Below are positions 11,791-22,278 of a stretch of DNA of 64,000 nucleotides, piece after piece. The translations under genes were made by a program, and so were the position numbers. Below the pieces are notes generated by a model, which saw only the letters and a list, made by a program, of their open reading frames with translations, ran no database searches and had not been told where the DNA came from. Positions within the stretch are counted from its first letter, which is position 1. The number at the start of each line of letters is the position of its first letter. This DNA is from Posidonia oceanica. Taxonomy: Eukaryota; Streptophyta; Magnoliopsida; Alismatales; Posidoniaceae. The DNA lies in assembly GCA_037176725.1 (NCBI GenBank), contig JAZBRS010000029.1, forward strand, positions 126,575,001-126,639,000, in the 5' to 3' direction.

Positions 11791-12149
11791 GCCCTCAGCA
11801 TACGGAGTGCTTTGGTGCCTGCTGCAAAGGAAGGGAGTGGTCCCTAACTCACTGGGCCCTACCTAGACTCTTGGCTTGCTGGTGGCTCTCCGGAACGGGT
11901 TGTTGGCATTATACAGGTGGTGGTGTGGTGAGGACAGGCTACTGGCCGCACTCTCAGGACCTACACCTATTCTTTCAGCTCTCTCTTTTTTTTTGATTGA
12001 TTTCTCCCTCATAGGTGTGCAGTCTTTCTCTGCCCCTAACTAGGAGAAGGTGAGTGTTTGCTCTTAGGAGGATGTGGTAGACCCTTTTAAGCTTGACATG
12101 TTGGGGATCTCTAGTGAGGTATGGGGGATAATGGTGCCTGTGTTTTTCG

Positions 12150-12290
12150 GGCTACATTTTGCCTTTTTTCTTGTTTTTTGCTTTGCTTGCTTTTTTTCCC
12201 TTTTTTTTTGTTTTTGCTCTATCTCTTTTCTCTTTTTTTTTTGCTTGTTGTTTTGCTTTTCTCTCTTTTTTCCAGGCTTTTGCTATCCCC
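12150..12290 (-). other. Internal purine-rich tract (element A)
   Basis: In element sense this is an almost uninterrupted A/G run, about 130 nt long, a few hundred bases downstream of the integrase stop. Equivalent tracts sit at 45450-45590 in B and 59880-59970 in C. Role unknown; possibilities are an internal plus-strand priming site or simple slippage of a purine repeat. Confidence 0.7.
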
Positions 12291-12792
12291 ATTTTGGTGG
12301 CAAAAGGAGGGTGTTTGAAATGTAATGGATTTAGGTTTTGGGTCTGTTGTGTGATGGGTAGAAGGAGCAAGGTTATGCTGCACACCCCTATCTCTAGGGC
12401 CGGCTTCTGTCTTCGTCTTCTGTTCCTTGGATGTGCCCAAACCTAGGTGTTTACTCTCGCTTTTTCCAGACTCACATCCTAACATTTTTTCTCCCTCAGG
12501 GGTGTATGTCCTTGCGAGATTAGGCAGTTCGCCTATCCTCGTTGGCGGTGGCTCCCTCACTAGCTAAGACGTCTGAGTAGTGCCAGGTGAGGTAGGATGA
12601 CTCTTTCCAGAGCAGACAAGCACTTCCGGTTTTCATCACCGGGCCTAAGGTACAATGCTTGAGAGGATGACGATGATGATTCGAAAGGAAGGGATGCAAG
12701 AGTTGAAAGGATGACGATGATGATTTGAAAAGATGTGGCAGGAGGCGAGAATGCAAGTGCAAGAAAGGCATCTGCAACGGGGCCGCTTTCGG

Positions 12793-13848
12793 CTACTGAT
12801 AGTACTTCTTCAGATAGCAAAGGTTGACGGGCTCAGACTGCTCGACCCGGTCCATATCCTCAAGAGGTACAGCGCCTCCCGAAAAGATCTGCTTGACCAC
12901 AAAGGGGCCACGCCAGTTGAGTCGGAATTTCCCTCGACCATCAGGCAAGTGAATGGCGTGCAAGACAAGGTCCCCTGGCTGAAAGTTTCTGGGCTGGACC
13001 TTCTTCAAGAATGCTCTGGCCATCTGCTTCTGATAGCAGTGAGCGTTGTGCATAGCTTGCAGTCTGCGCTCATCAATTAAGTTCAGTTGGATGCAGCGGT
13101 CTTCGACCCATTCTGCCTCTTCCAACCCAGCTTCTCGTAGGATCCGCAGAGAGGGGATCTCTACTTCAACAGGTAACACCGCCTCCATTCCGTACACCAG
13201 AGAGTACGGGGTGGCTCCTGTAGAGGTCCAGATTGATGTCCTGTACGCCCAGAGTGCGTACGGGAGCTTGTCGTGCCAATCCTTGTGGGTTTCTGCCATT
13301 TTCTTCAGAATCTTGACAATGTTCTTGTTTGCAGACTCCACAGCTCCGTTCATCTGTGGCCGATAGGGCGAGGATCGATGATGCTTGATCTTGAGACTTT
13401 GCAGGAATTCCTCGATCCTTTTGGCAATGAAGTTTGTGCCATTATCAGAGATGACTGAGTGCGGGACCCCATATCGGGCAACGATATTGTTCTTGATAAA
13501 TTTTTCTGTTGCCACAGCGGTGACTGTTCTGTAAGAGGCTGCTTCCACCCACTTGGTAAAGTAATCGATCGTTACCAGAATGTAACGATGACCATTTGAA
13601 GCAGCAGGGTGGATGGCGCCAATGACATCGATCCCCCAAGTGGAGAAAGGCCATGGCGAGGACATGTTGTGCAGTTGATGTGGAGGGGCCTTGATGAAGT
13701 TACCATGAATCTGACAGTTGTGGCATCTACGCACGAACCGGCAGCAGTCGGCCTCAATGGTCTGCCAGAAATATCCCTGGAGCATGATCTTCTTGGCCAG
13801 GAGGACGCCGTTCATGTGCGGGCCACAGGTACAATATTTGCCAGCCAT
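12793..13848 (-). pseudogene. int: Integrase, element A (open but N-truncated by deletion)
   Basis: Open frame of 351 codons. It starts inside the HHCC zinc-binding region, whose CxxC (CHNC, residues 42-45) remains. The catalytic core is intact: D74 (GIDVIG), D135 (SDNGTNF) and E171 (NGAVESANKN), a D-x60-D-x35-E spacing typical of retroelement integrases. The C-terminal part has NWRGPFVVKQIF, the GPF/Y-like module; no chromodomain follows. The upstream part was fused out of frame to the start of RT by the 1.9-kb deletion near 13823, so the ATG at 13848 is not an authentic start. Integrase would normally be released from a Gag-Pol polyprotein and insert the cDNA in the nucleus. Confidence 0.9.
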
Positions 13849-16715
13849 TCAGGATAAAGAACGACCTTCAGAAAGTTGACGCTGAGCTGCTTCATTATCT
13901 CTTCCTTGATCATGAGCAGCCATTGTGGTCGCCATCTTCTTAATTTCTGCTTCACTGGCTTGGCATTCGGGTTTAGGGGCAGATTGTGCACCACTACTTC
14001 TATGTCAAGGCCGACCATATCCTCGTAACTCCAGGCGAAGACATCCGCATATTCTTTCAGGAATGCGATGAACTCTGCTCGAGCCTGGGAGGACAGCTGG
14101 GCACTGATACGAACTTCTCTGACTTCCTCAGCTATGCCGATGTTGACAACCTCCGTTTCTTCTTCGACATGGAGGTTGGGGCCTTCTGGGTCGTCGTCAT
14201 AGGGCCGGAACTCGGACAATGATTCATCAGTCTCATCCATGCCCGTATCATCCTCCTCTCCGTGAGCAATAAGTTCCGAGAGGATCTCTTTCCCAAAAGA
14301 AGGACTTGTGATGTCGAAAGAGTGCATGTGTTCCGCTGCTTGGCCCTGGTGACGCTTCAGGATGGTCACGCTTACTCGAGTGTTCTTGTAACCTCGGTGC
14401 GCGACCTCCATCCCAGCAACTCCTTCTGCTGTTTGCTCTGGCCTGACTAATTCTGCTGAGTGCTCTGCTGATTCTGCTGAGGGCCTTGCTGATTCTGCTG
14501 TTGATGCTGCTGACTGTTCTGCTGCTGATTCTGCTTTCTGCTCTATTACTGCTGCTGCTTGCACTGCTGATGCTTCCTCCTCCGGGTCTTCTAATGTGCT
14601 TGGGGAGGGTATGCCGGACTGGCGGCTGATTTGGGCGTTGCCGCTTGTTATGCTGCTCAAATGAGGCATGTGTTGCACAAACCACCTAGACCCGCCTTCT
14701 GATCGGAGAGTGATGAGCTCATCTGGTCTAGGGGAGTCCGACGCTGCTGAGGCTTCTTCCAAGACAATGATAGAGGCATGGTCTTCTTGCAGAGGAGGGT
14801 CCATAACCACGGCTTTCCCTTTCCTTTCTGCGGCTTGATGCTCTGCCAGGTCTTCTGCTATCGACTTGATCTGTTCTTGATAGAGTAGCTCTAAGTTAGA
14901 CATCCAAGAATCGACCTGGGCTTCTATCGCCACTCCTTCTTCCTCGTCCGAGGGGGAGTCGACGTAGTAGGCGCCGGGGGCCTGCGGCACTGGCCCGGCT
15001 GCAAGACGGATTGCTGCCCTGGGAATCTGCATGATCTGGTTCACGGGCGCGTCCGATGGTGGCAACTCTGATGTAGAAGGCCCAAATAGACAAGTCAGCG
15101 GTGCCATAGATGGATATGCTGCCAGGGTCACTGTTGGAGAGTAAGCAGGGGTGCTCTTCAGAGGGCTCAAGGGCCCGGAGAGTGTAGTGCTCAGTTGGCC
15201 TTTTGTATCGGGCCGTAACTGAGAGAGTGTAGCCTCTGACGCCATGGGGTCTTGCCATGAGAGCTGCTGCTGGTTGTCAGGAGGATGCGAAGCAGACTGC
15301 GCCTGCTGCATTCCTGGAGGTGTGGCTGCTGGAGCGGGCTGAGCCGCGCTGCTGACTGAGTTGATTAACTGCCCCTCCAGAGATAGGGACAGTGGCACTG
15401 ATGTTGCTATGACCGCTGGTAGCATGCTTGATTCTACCAGAAGGAGTGTCTCTGACTCCTGCACTGCTGCTGTCTGTACTTGGGAAGCTGATGTGGCTGC
15501 AAAAGAGTGGGAACTTGCCAGTTCTGCCATAGGGCCTGCTGAGCTGCCTGCTGTTTCTGCCAGAGGAAGAGCTGAATAGATTGACTGTGTGGCCTCTGCT
15601 CTGATCATTGTTTCTGCTGTGCTGGTTGGGACTGCCTCTGTTGTGCCAGACTGCTCCTCATCCGAGTAGTAGTCCTCAACACACACCCAATCCTCTGTCG
15701 GTACCGTGTCTTGATCGTCGGATGATCCCAGGGTTCCTGCACTGGTAAAGTTAGTGAGGTCTCTGGGAATGGCTGGTGCATGGTCCTTGAGCTGGAAGCA
15801 GTGATCTTCGTTGGTCTTGGGCTCGTAGCCGAGGCCTTCAGATTTCCTTCGCTCCACTGCTACGATCGGCTCTGCGATCCCCTGGCCGTGACGCCCAAGC
15901 GGCGTACCCTTTATGTAACCCCACCTGTGACATACATTCTCGACCATTCGAAAGGGGTTGCTGTGAACGGTCAAGGAGTTGACACGTTCAAGATCAGGAA
16001 TGAAGTTAACCGGCTCACACCGATTAACGCGATATAGGGCTTCAGAAGTCTCGGGGTCAAACGGGATAGATTGCGACGACACGGGGGAGACTGCTTCGAT
16101 CCGCTCCTTCTCAAAGTTCTCCGCCATGACGACAATGACATCGTCGCCGCGACGGTACTTTATCATTCGATGGAGGGTCGAAGGAAGGACCTGATGCTTG
16201 TGGAGCCAAGGGCGCCCAAGCAGAAGATTGAAGTTCGGCTGCAAGTCGACGACATAGAATTCTACGTCGAAGACAACCGGGCCAATAGCAAGAGGAATAA
16301 TCAGGATCCCTAGAGCGTCATGGTGAGTGTTGTCAAAGGCTGTCATTCCCTTCACGGCTGGCATGATGTCCTCGGCTTTGAATCCGAGCTTGGTTGCAGT
16401 ACGCAAGGGGCAGACGTTAAGGCCTGACCCATTATCAACCAGTGTTAGGGGAATGCGAAAGTTTTTGAACTGCACTGTGACGAATAAGGGCTGGTTGTGA
16501 TTAATCCCTGCCGGAGGCAGCTCATCACTCGTGAAAGAGATGACCTGGGGCTCCACAATCAACCCAACCATGCTCTCCAAGGCAGAAGGCTCAATGGACT
16601 GGGACACACGGGCAGCCTGGAACACACGAAGAAAAGCCTCGCGGTGTTCGGCCGAGGTGTGGATCAAATCCCAGATAGAAATGTCGACTTTGACCTTCTT
16701 TAGCTGGGAGGTCAA
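13812..16715 (-). pseudogene. pro: Protease to RT start, element A (967 codons, RT lost)
   Basis: Open frame with an aspartic protease of retropepsin type: LVDNGSG around residue 94, hydrophobic flap region, then LLGRPWLH. A long Ser/Ala/Glu-rich linker follows, including an acidic DSPSDEEEG patch, and then the connector to RT (LRRWRPQWLLMIKEEIMKQL). The frame reads NIVPV and then runs off at the deletion junction, so RT catalysis is missing. Unlike B and C, the linker has no stop where they have TAG (A has CAA), so this copy shows protease and RT can be one frame without an intron. A single-base frameshift between about 16800 and 16850 separates it from gag; in B the two are continuous. Confidence 0.9.
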
Positions 16716-16795
16716 GTCGGCTTTAGGTTGGCTCTTTTTGGCAAGGGGAGGGGTAGTTCTGGCAGGCTCTAAGGGGGTAGTGGCAGGAAGCTGGG

Positions 16796-19642
16796 TTACT
16801 GCAGGTTGGGCAGGGATCGGCTAGCTATAGGCTGATCTGGAGTTGGATCTACTATGGGTTGGCTAGAGGGTGGGGGCATAACAGGTCTAGGGTGAGTTGG
16901 CCTAATTGCCGGTGTTGGGGGCCTGTAAACCCTCCCCGATCGCATTACTTCCGTGCACATCTCTGTGGCGTAGCTGTAAGGGACGCGATGGGTGTCCAGG
17001 GTCAAATCAATGACGACTGGAGCACGTGCTGCGAGCACAGGAGGGGTTACAGGGGGACCTATTGGATACTGCGGTCTGTCTAATGGGTATGGTTGTTGGG
17101 GTGGGAAGGCTGGGGCAGGTTGAGGTCTGCCTAGAAGGTGTAACTGAGGTCGCCCTAAGAGGTGGATGGGGGAACTAGGCTGGGCCCTAGCTAGAAGGTG
17201 CACAGGGGATTGAGCCTGGGGAAGCACGGTGGGAGGCGCGACAGGGCGCTCCGGCCTAGCACGCGGTCGAATCAAGTGAATTCCCGACTCGGAGCCGGCA
17301 ACTGCCGCGAGATAGAGACTGACTGGGAAAGACTCAGAGATGTCAGAGATGAGATCAGAAGGGTCGACCACAGAGGTAGCAGGCCCAGAGGGAAAGACAG
17401 AATGGACGCCTGAGGTTCCCGCCCCTCCCGGATAAGAGTGCTCCGGTAAGGGTTGGCGGGTGATGCCAGAATGCGGGGGAACAGCTGAGTGTGCAGATGC
17501 ATGAGTGTGTGCTTGGGTGGATGCCTCGTGCGTGTCGATCACAATCGTTCCCGATTCGATCAAGTCCTGAATTGCGTTCCGCAGGGAGAAGCAATTGTCC
17601 GTCGAATGCCCGACACTTCGATGGAAATTGCAGAAGAGGTCCAACCTAAACCAATGCGGCAGAGGACTTGGCGGCGGACGAACCTCCGGGAACTTCAGGA
17701 GCGATGCAACCTTTGGCAAGATGGCCGTGAGTGGTTCCACCAGTGGGGTGAAACTACGCCTCTCAATGGGTGGCCTTCTTTGCCTTGGGTGTGAGCCTTG
17801 CTGAACCGGTGCAGCAGGATAGACTGGTCTAGCGGTGGTAGTGATGTGTGGTGTGTGTGGATTCCTAGGTGCAGGAGCGTACACCATCTGAGCTGGGGCA
17901 GGCCGGGATGGCAAGCGAATAGGCACAGCAGGGGAGTCGACGAATGCAACAGCGGGTTTCGGCGAATCCTTCCTCTTCGGGCGGTTGTTGCTGCTGCCGC
18001 TGTTTTTGTTGGGGACGCTGCTGTTGGCACTGTTGCTGCTGATCACTGCTTGCTTAGCGAATGCAGAGAGAGCCGGGAAGTTGCCACTCCGCAAAGAACT
18101 CTCCACGCGCGCTCCAGCTCTGATGAGTGCCGCAAAAGTAGTGACTGGTTGGATGCTAAGCAGAGCTCTGAGAGACGGCTGCGCCCCTTTGATAACGATC
18201 TCGATAGACTCCTCGTCAGAGGGTCTATCTCGAAGCTGAGATGCAAGGGCGCGCCAGTGGCCGACGTACTCCCCGAACGGCTCGCCAGAATTCTGCTTGA
18301 TTGCGATCAAGTCCGCCCTCTTTGGGACCAGATCGAGGTTGAAGGAGTATTGTTCCAGGAACGTCTGACTGAGGTCGTTCCAAGTCTTGATGGCTGACAT
18401 ATCAAGCGATGTGAACCACTTGAGTGCCGGCCCAGTCAAACTCTTCTGGAACAAGCGGATCAGCAACCTCTCGTCAGCCTGAAGCTGAGCGAGATCACCG
18501 CAATACGCCTTCAAGTGTGCTACGGGGCAGCCCCTACTATTATACTTCTCGAAGTCCGGGATTTTGAACTTTGGAGGGAGTACTGCCTCTGGAAAGCAGC
18601 AGAGGTCCCGGAATTGGTAGGTCTGGTGCTTAGTACCCTGCACTAGTCGTAGTGCCTTCTCCACGACGTCCATCCGGTTATTGATGGGGTCTGGGATTGC
18701 TGCTGTAGGAGAGGGATCAGCAGGGGTAGCGAGCACATACGCCGAATGGGTCGCACCTAAGTGCTCCTCCGGATCTACCATAGCGTCGCCTGGTGGAGCA
18801 ACGGGATGGCCGGCGTATCTGTGCTGGGGGACTGTGTATGCAGGAGTGTATGCAGGATGCTGGACCTGATGCAGAGGAGAAGAGTAGATGCCATGTTGTG
18901 CTGTGATAGGGGCAGGATGACGGAGCACCAGTTGCTGTACAGGCGGAGTGCCAGACAGCGAGCCAGTGAGGTACTGGGCTCCAGCCAGTCCAAAGGACTG
19001 ACCACCAGGGGGAAGTGGAGCATGCTGTGCTAAGTGTTGTGCAGCAGGAGGCGGCAAACGGGCCCCCATCGTCGGAACCGTGAGCAGTTGAGACGATGGT
19101 CGAGGCGGAGGTGTGGAGGTCGATGCATGGAATGCAGGAACTGGCCTCAAAGGAACCTCAGGAACGACAGGAATAGAAGAAGGACGAACTGATAGAGCCA
19201 TGCCCTGCAGTTTCTGGGCAAGCTCCATCAGGTGCTGGTACTGCGCCTCGGGCGTCTCGCCAGTGGGGACGCTGAAGTGCAGTGCTGGCGAAGGCTGAGA
19301 AACAAGTGGCACGGACACAGACTGTCCGGGAGGGAAGGATTCTACAGCAAAGGTCGCAGCGACGGTGGAAGGGATGTCGAAAGCGACGTATCCCTGGGAT
19401 GGAGGGGGCAGTGGCGTCTCCGAAACGCGAGTGACGGCCGTCAAGATAGATTCGGCGACCGGATCCGGAGGAAGAGATGCTTGCCACTGTCCCGGGACGT
19501 ACTGAGAACCTAGAGACGTCAGGGGAGGAAACCCTGGTGTCGGAGGGGGAACAAGGGGGACAGAAGGAGCAACCGGAGGGGCCGGAATGGAAACACCCTC
19601 CGTGACAGGAGTGAAAAGAGGCTCACTAACGTACTGGGCCAT
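16796..19642 (-). CDS. gag: Gag, element A (948 codons, open)
   Basis: Structural protein that packages the element RNA in virus-like particles. The start is the ATG at 19642 (MAQYVSEP), aligned with the starts of B (36178) and D (27125); upstream in-frame codons in A lack a conserved ATG. Proline-rich N-terminal third, capsid-like core of the Retrotrans_gag type (about residues 340-500), Asn/Ser-rich basic linker, then one zinc knuckle of the Tat type, C-x2-H-x4-H-x4-C (CNFHRSVGHSTDNC, about residue 670), followed by a Pro/Gln-rich tail. It ends at TAA 16796 because of an indel; in B the frame runs on into protease. It could still make Gag. Confidence 0.9.
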   Translation of the reverse strand: MAQYVSEPLFTPVTEGVSIPAPPVAPSVPLVPPPTPGFPPLTSLGSQYVPGQWQASLPPDPVAESILTAVTRVSETPLPPPSQGYVAFDIPSTVAATFAVESFPPGQSVSVPLVSQPSPALHFSVPTGETPEAQYQHLMELAQKLQGMALSVRPSSIPVVPEVPLRPVPAFHASTSTPPPRPSSQLLTVPTMGARLPPPAAQHLAQHAPLPPGGQSFGLAGAQYLTGSLSGTPPVQQLVLRHPAPITAQHGIYSSPLHQVQHPAYTPAYTVPQHRYAGHPVAPPGDAMVDPEEHLGATHSAYVLATPADPSPTAAIPDPINNRMDVVEKALRLVQGTKHQTYQFRDLCCFPEAVLPPKFKIPDFEKYNSRGCPVAHLKAYCGDLAQLQADERLLIRLFQKSLTGPALKWFTSLDMSAIKTWNDLSQTFLEQYSFNLDLVPKRADLIAIKQNSGEPFGEYVGHWRALASQLRDRPSDEESIEIVIKGAQPSLRALLSIQPVTTFAALIRAGARVESSLRSGNFPALSAFAKQAVISSNSANSSVPNKNSGSSNNRPKRKDSPKPAVAFVDSPAVPIRLPSRPAPAQMVYAPAPRNPHTPHITTTARPVYPAAPVQQGSHPRQRRPPIERRSFTPLVEPLTAILPKVASLLKFPEVRPPPSPLPHWFRLDLFCNFHRSVGHSTDNCFSLRNAIQDLIESGTIVIDTHEASTQAHTHASAHSAVPPHSGITRQPLPEHSYPGGAGTSGVHSVFPSGPATSVVDPSDLISDISESFPVSLYLAAVAGSESGIHLIRPRARPERPVAPPTVLPQAQSPVHLLARAQPSSPIHLLGRPQLHLLGRPQPAPAFPPQQPYPLDRPQYPIGPPVTPPVLAARAPVVIDLTLDTHRVPYSYATEMCTEVMRSGRVYRPPTPAIRPTHPRPVMPPPSSQPIVDPTPDQPIASRSLPNLQ

Positions 19643-20944
19643 TGCTGACCTAGATCGCGTGAGAATAGGGCTGCGACGAGTGTTCAAGCGGTGAGTCCTA
19701 AGGGGAGCTATCTTCACAAATGTGGATAGCTCAAAGGGGGAATGGTCGCGAATGAAGTCGCACAAAAGGGGCGTCAACGAGGGTCGGTACTCGAGCTCTG
19801 GCAAAGGGAAACTCGCTTTACCGATCACGCTGACACAACAGAAGGAAATTAGGGGTTAGAAACCAAAAGATGAATGCAAATGAGTTAGTTAATTGGCATG
19901 AATGATATGTATGCTTTCTAGTATGCCCCCTTACCTAACTAGTGTTTCCTAGCAAGGTTGTCTACTCCGGGTATCCTTGGGTGTACGGGTCACCGACTCA
20001 GGTCAGAAAAGTAGGTTCCCTGTCTAACTCCCGGCCCAAAGCTCAGGAAATGACAGGGTGGTGCGTTGGTGGCCTCTACCCCGCCAAAGCGTGGGTGGTA
20101 CCCTCTACTAACACCGACACGACCCCCGAACGAGGGGGGGACAGACCGACTGGCTCGTGCCACGCCCAAAGTGGTGGAACAAGAAGCCGGGACCGCCCTT
20201 CGCAGACTAATAGGTGGACTCAGATGAGAAGAATGCATGCCCTATATGATGCTTATGCAAATGCTTAAAGTCTTTTATCTTGCACATTTTATTAACCAGA
20301 GGGAGTGAAGGATTGTTCAGAGTCTCCAGTTGCTCCTAGGAGTTCTTTTTACTTACGGTTTTTAGTTAACCATGGGGAGAGCAAACAAGTTTCTACTATC
20401 CTAGGCATGGCATGTGTGAAAGGGAAGAAAATCAGTTAAGCATGGCAGGCAGACAATCATACAACACAACAAAAGGCAAGTGCATGGCATGTGCAGGTGT
20501 TTGTGAGCATAATGGTGAAGAAAAGCATTCATCGAGTCAAAAGGCATGCATGTGCGTGCGTAGTGACATAGCAAAAGTGTGAGAGAAGCATTCAACATTC
20601 AAAAAGCATGTATCGTTGCCAAACAAGTATGTAGACATGCAATGTGCGATAATTAAAGCAATAATAAGCAAGTAAGGCAAGGAAAATAAAGACAAGTAAG
20701 CTGTAAAGGGAGTAAGAGCATAAGCAAGACAATAAGTAAATAAACAAGCAGAAAAGCAAAGCCAAGCGAAAGGGAGCGCAAATCGAGACGAAAGAGGTGC
20801 AAAACCTAAGCAAAGTAGCCACAAAGCGACTTTCTAGGAGTTTGCACAGAAAAACGAGCAAAGCAGACAAAGAAGGCACACAAGGCAGGCAAAACTACGA
20901 AAACAGGCGAGCAAAAAGCCGGGAACGAAAGCCGGAGTCTAGCA
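19643..20944 (-). other. Leader of element A between PBS and gag
   Basis: About 1.3 kb, non-coding. It contains a block (about 20335-19925) conserved in all four elements and an acceptor-like site, TTCTGTTGTGTCAG, ending at 19830. The part near the PBS is a run of aagcaag-type words (purine-rich on the plus strand). Confidence 0.75.
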
Positions 20945-22278
20945 TCCCCAGCAGAGTCGCCACTGTAGCGATCCTGATCGGAATCAGGCTCGCTATTTAG
21001 CGGCGATTGGATCCAAGGAAGAGGCTCGACTCGAAAACACTTGAAATCGAGGAGAAAAGAGAAAGATAAGACAAATCAGAGTCGCCACCATGTTTATTAA
21101 CGGGAGACAAGGAAAATCGGGGGAAATGCGTGAATTAACACGCAAAACCAAGCAAGAAATGCAAAGCAAAGCAATGCAAAGGAAACAAATGCAAATACAT
21201 GCAAATGAGATGACTCTAGCCTAGGATAAGGGCAGTATGGTCATTACGGGCCAAAAGACAGGGCAAGGACTCCTGTTACGTGCGGGGAAGGTGTTAGGCA
21301 CCCCCGACACGCCCGAGAATCGGTCATTCTAGGCTTACGCTCGCATACACAGGGAAATGCAGGATTGAATGCCTATGTGCCTATGAATGCCTAAATGAAT
21401 GCTCAAGGTGTGCTCTAAGTAGGAAGAGGCAAAGCAAGGAAAGTAAACGTGCTTTCTAAATGCTCAGCTACGCTGTCTGTGTTCCGAACCGGGCGAAACC
21501 TGGCTCGTGAGAACTCCAGGCAGTAAGCATCACAGCCCTATATGCAAACGCAGGCGGAAAAGCAAAACAATGGCAAAACCATGCAATGCAATCAACATGC
21601 AAGAGAAAACGGCGTAAAGCACGCAAAACGAGGCAAAAACAAGAAAGCGCACAAAACGGTGCAAAAAGACAAGGTCGGCACGCAAAACGGTGCAAAAGAT
21701 GATGATGGGCACGCAAAACTGTGCCAAAACAGGGCAAGTGCGCAAAACGACGCGAAAGACGAAGCAGGCATGCAAAACGGTGCTGAAACGAAAGTGGGCA
21801 CACAAAACGGTGCCAAAAGCTGCGAGATAAAACCTCGGAAAGCTGTGCAAATGCAAATGTAAAGAAAAGATTAGAAGCAGAGAAAGGAGAAGCAGAACAG
21901 CGCATGTGTGAGAACAGGCGCTGTTCAGGGCCACACAGAGTAGGTGTGAAGACCTACAAAGGGGAGAGTGAGCAAACGGGGGGATTACCACCTCTTTTGC
22001 GACCATTTCCCACAACCGTTCCACGGTGTGTCTCGCATGCTGCCCAAAGCTCGCGATGCGATCGGATCGTGGAAAAGGGGGAAGAAAGTCACATTAAGTG
22101 GTAAATCCAGGGAAAACTCAACACAAAACACATAGGAAAACGCGAAACGGAGATCTGAGCTGATAGACAAGAAGAGGAGGCCCTATACTACATGCTCAAA
22201 GAAACAGAAATCGAAAACGAGGAAAACTATGCAAATGGCATGCAAATGAATGCAATGCAGGGGTTCAGGAGGACATAC
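19830..22278 (-). other. Candidate leader intron, element A
   Basis: Donor-like AG|GTATGT inside the 5' LTR (intron from 22278) and acceptor-like TTGTGTCAG| ending at 19830, about 190 nt before the gag ATG. Length 2,449 nt. Both ends align with candidate sites in B and C. Inferred only; no RNA evidence. Confidence 0.45.
20945..20962 (-). other. Primer binding site, element A
   Basis: Minus strand TGGCGACTCTGCTGGGGA, one nucleotide after the LTR end. It matches the complement of the 3' end of plant tRNA-Arg(ACG) (including CCA) with one mismatch, as known for Ogre-type elements. Confidence 0.85.

Larger units (their letters stand above)
11311..12792 (-). other. Spacer between integrase and extra ORF (element A)
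   Basis: Non-coding. It aligns with 59392-60678 of C and 44935-45894 of B, for example the block around gtgagggagccac and the word aggcaccaaagcactccc in element sense. It holds an 18-bp tandem repeat (11711-11790) and a long purine-rich tract in element sense (about 12290-12150). A frame open before the MGFP codon (to about 11440) is poorly conserved with C. Confidence 0.65.

Noticed and set aside
12793..13848. Chromodomain at the integrase C-terminus
   Set aside because: All three integrases end at LCYLKKYYQ right after the GPF/Y-like part; nothing chromodomain-like follows, which fits a non-chromovirus.
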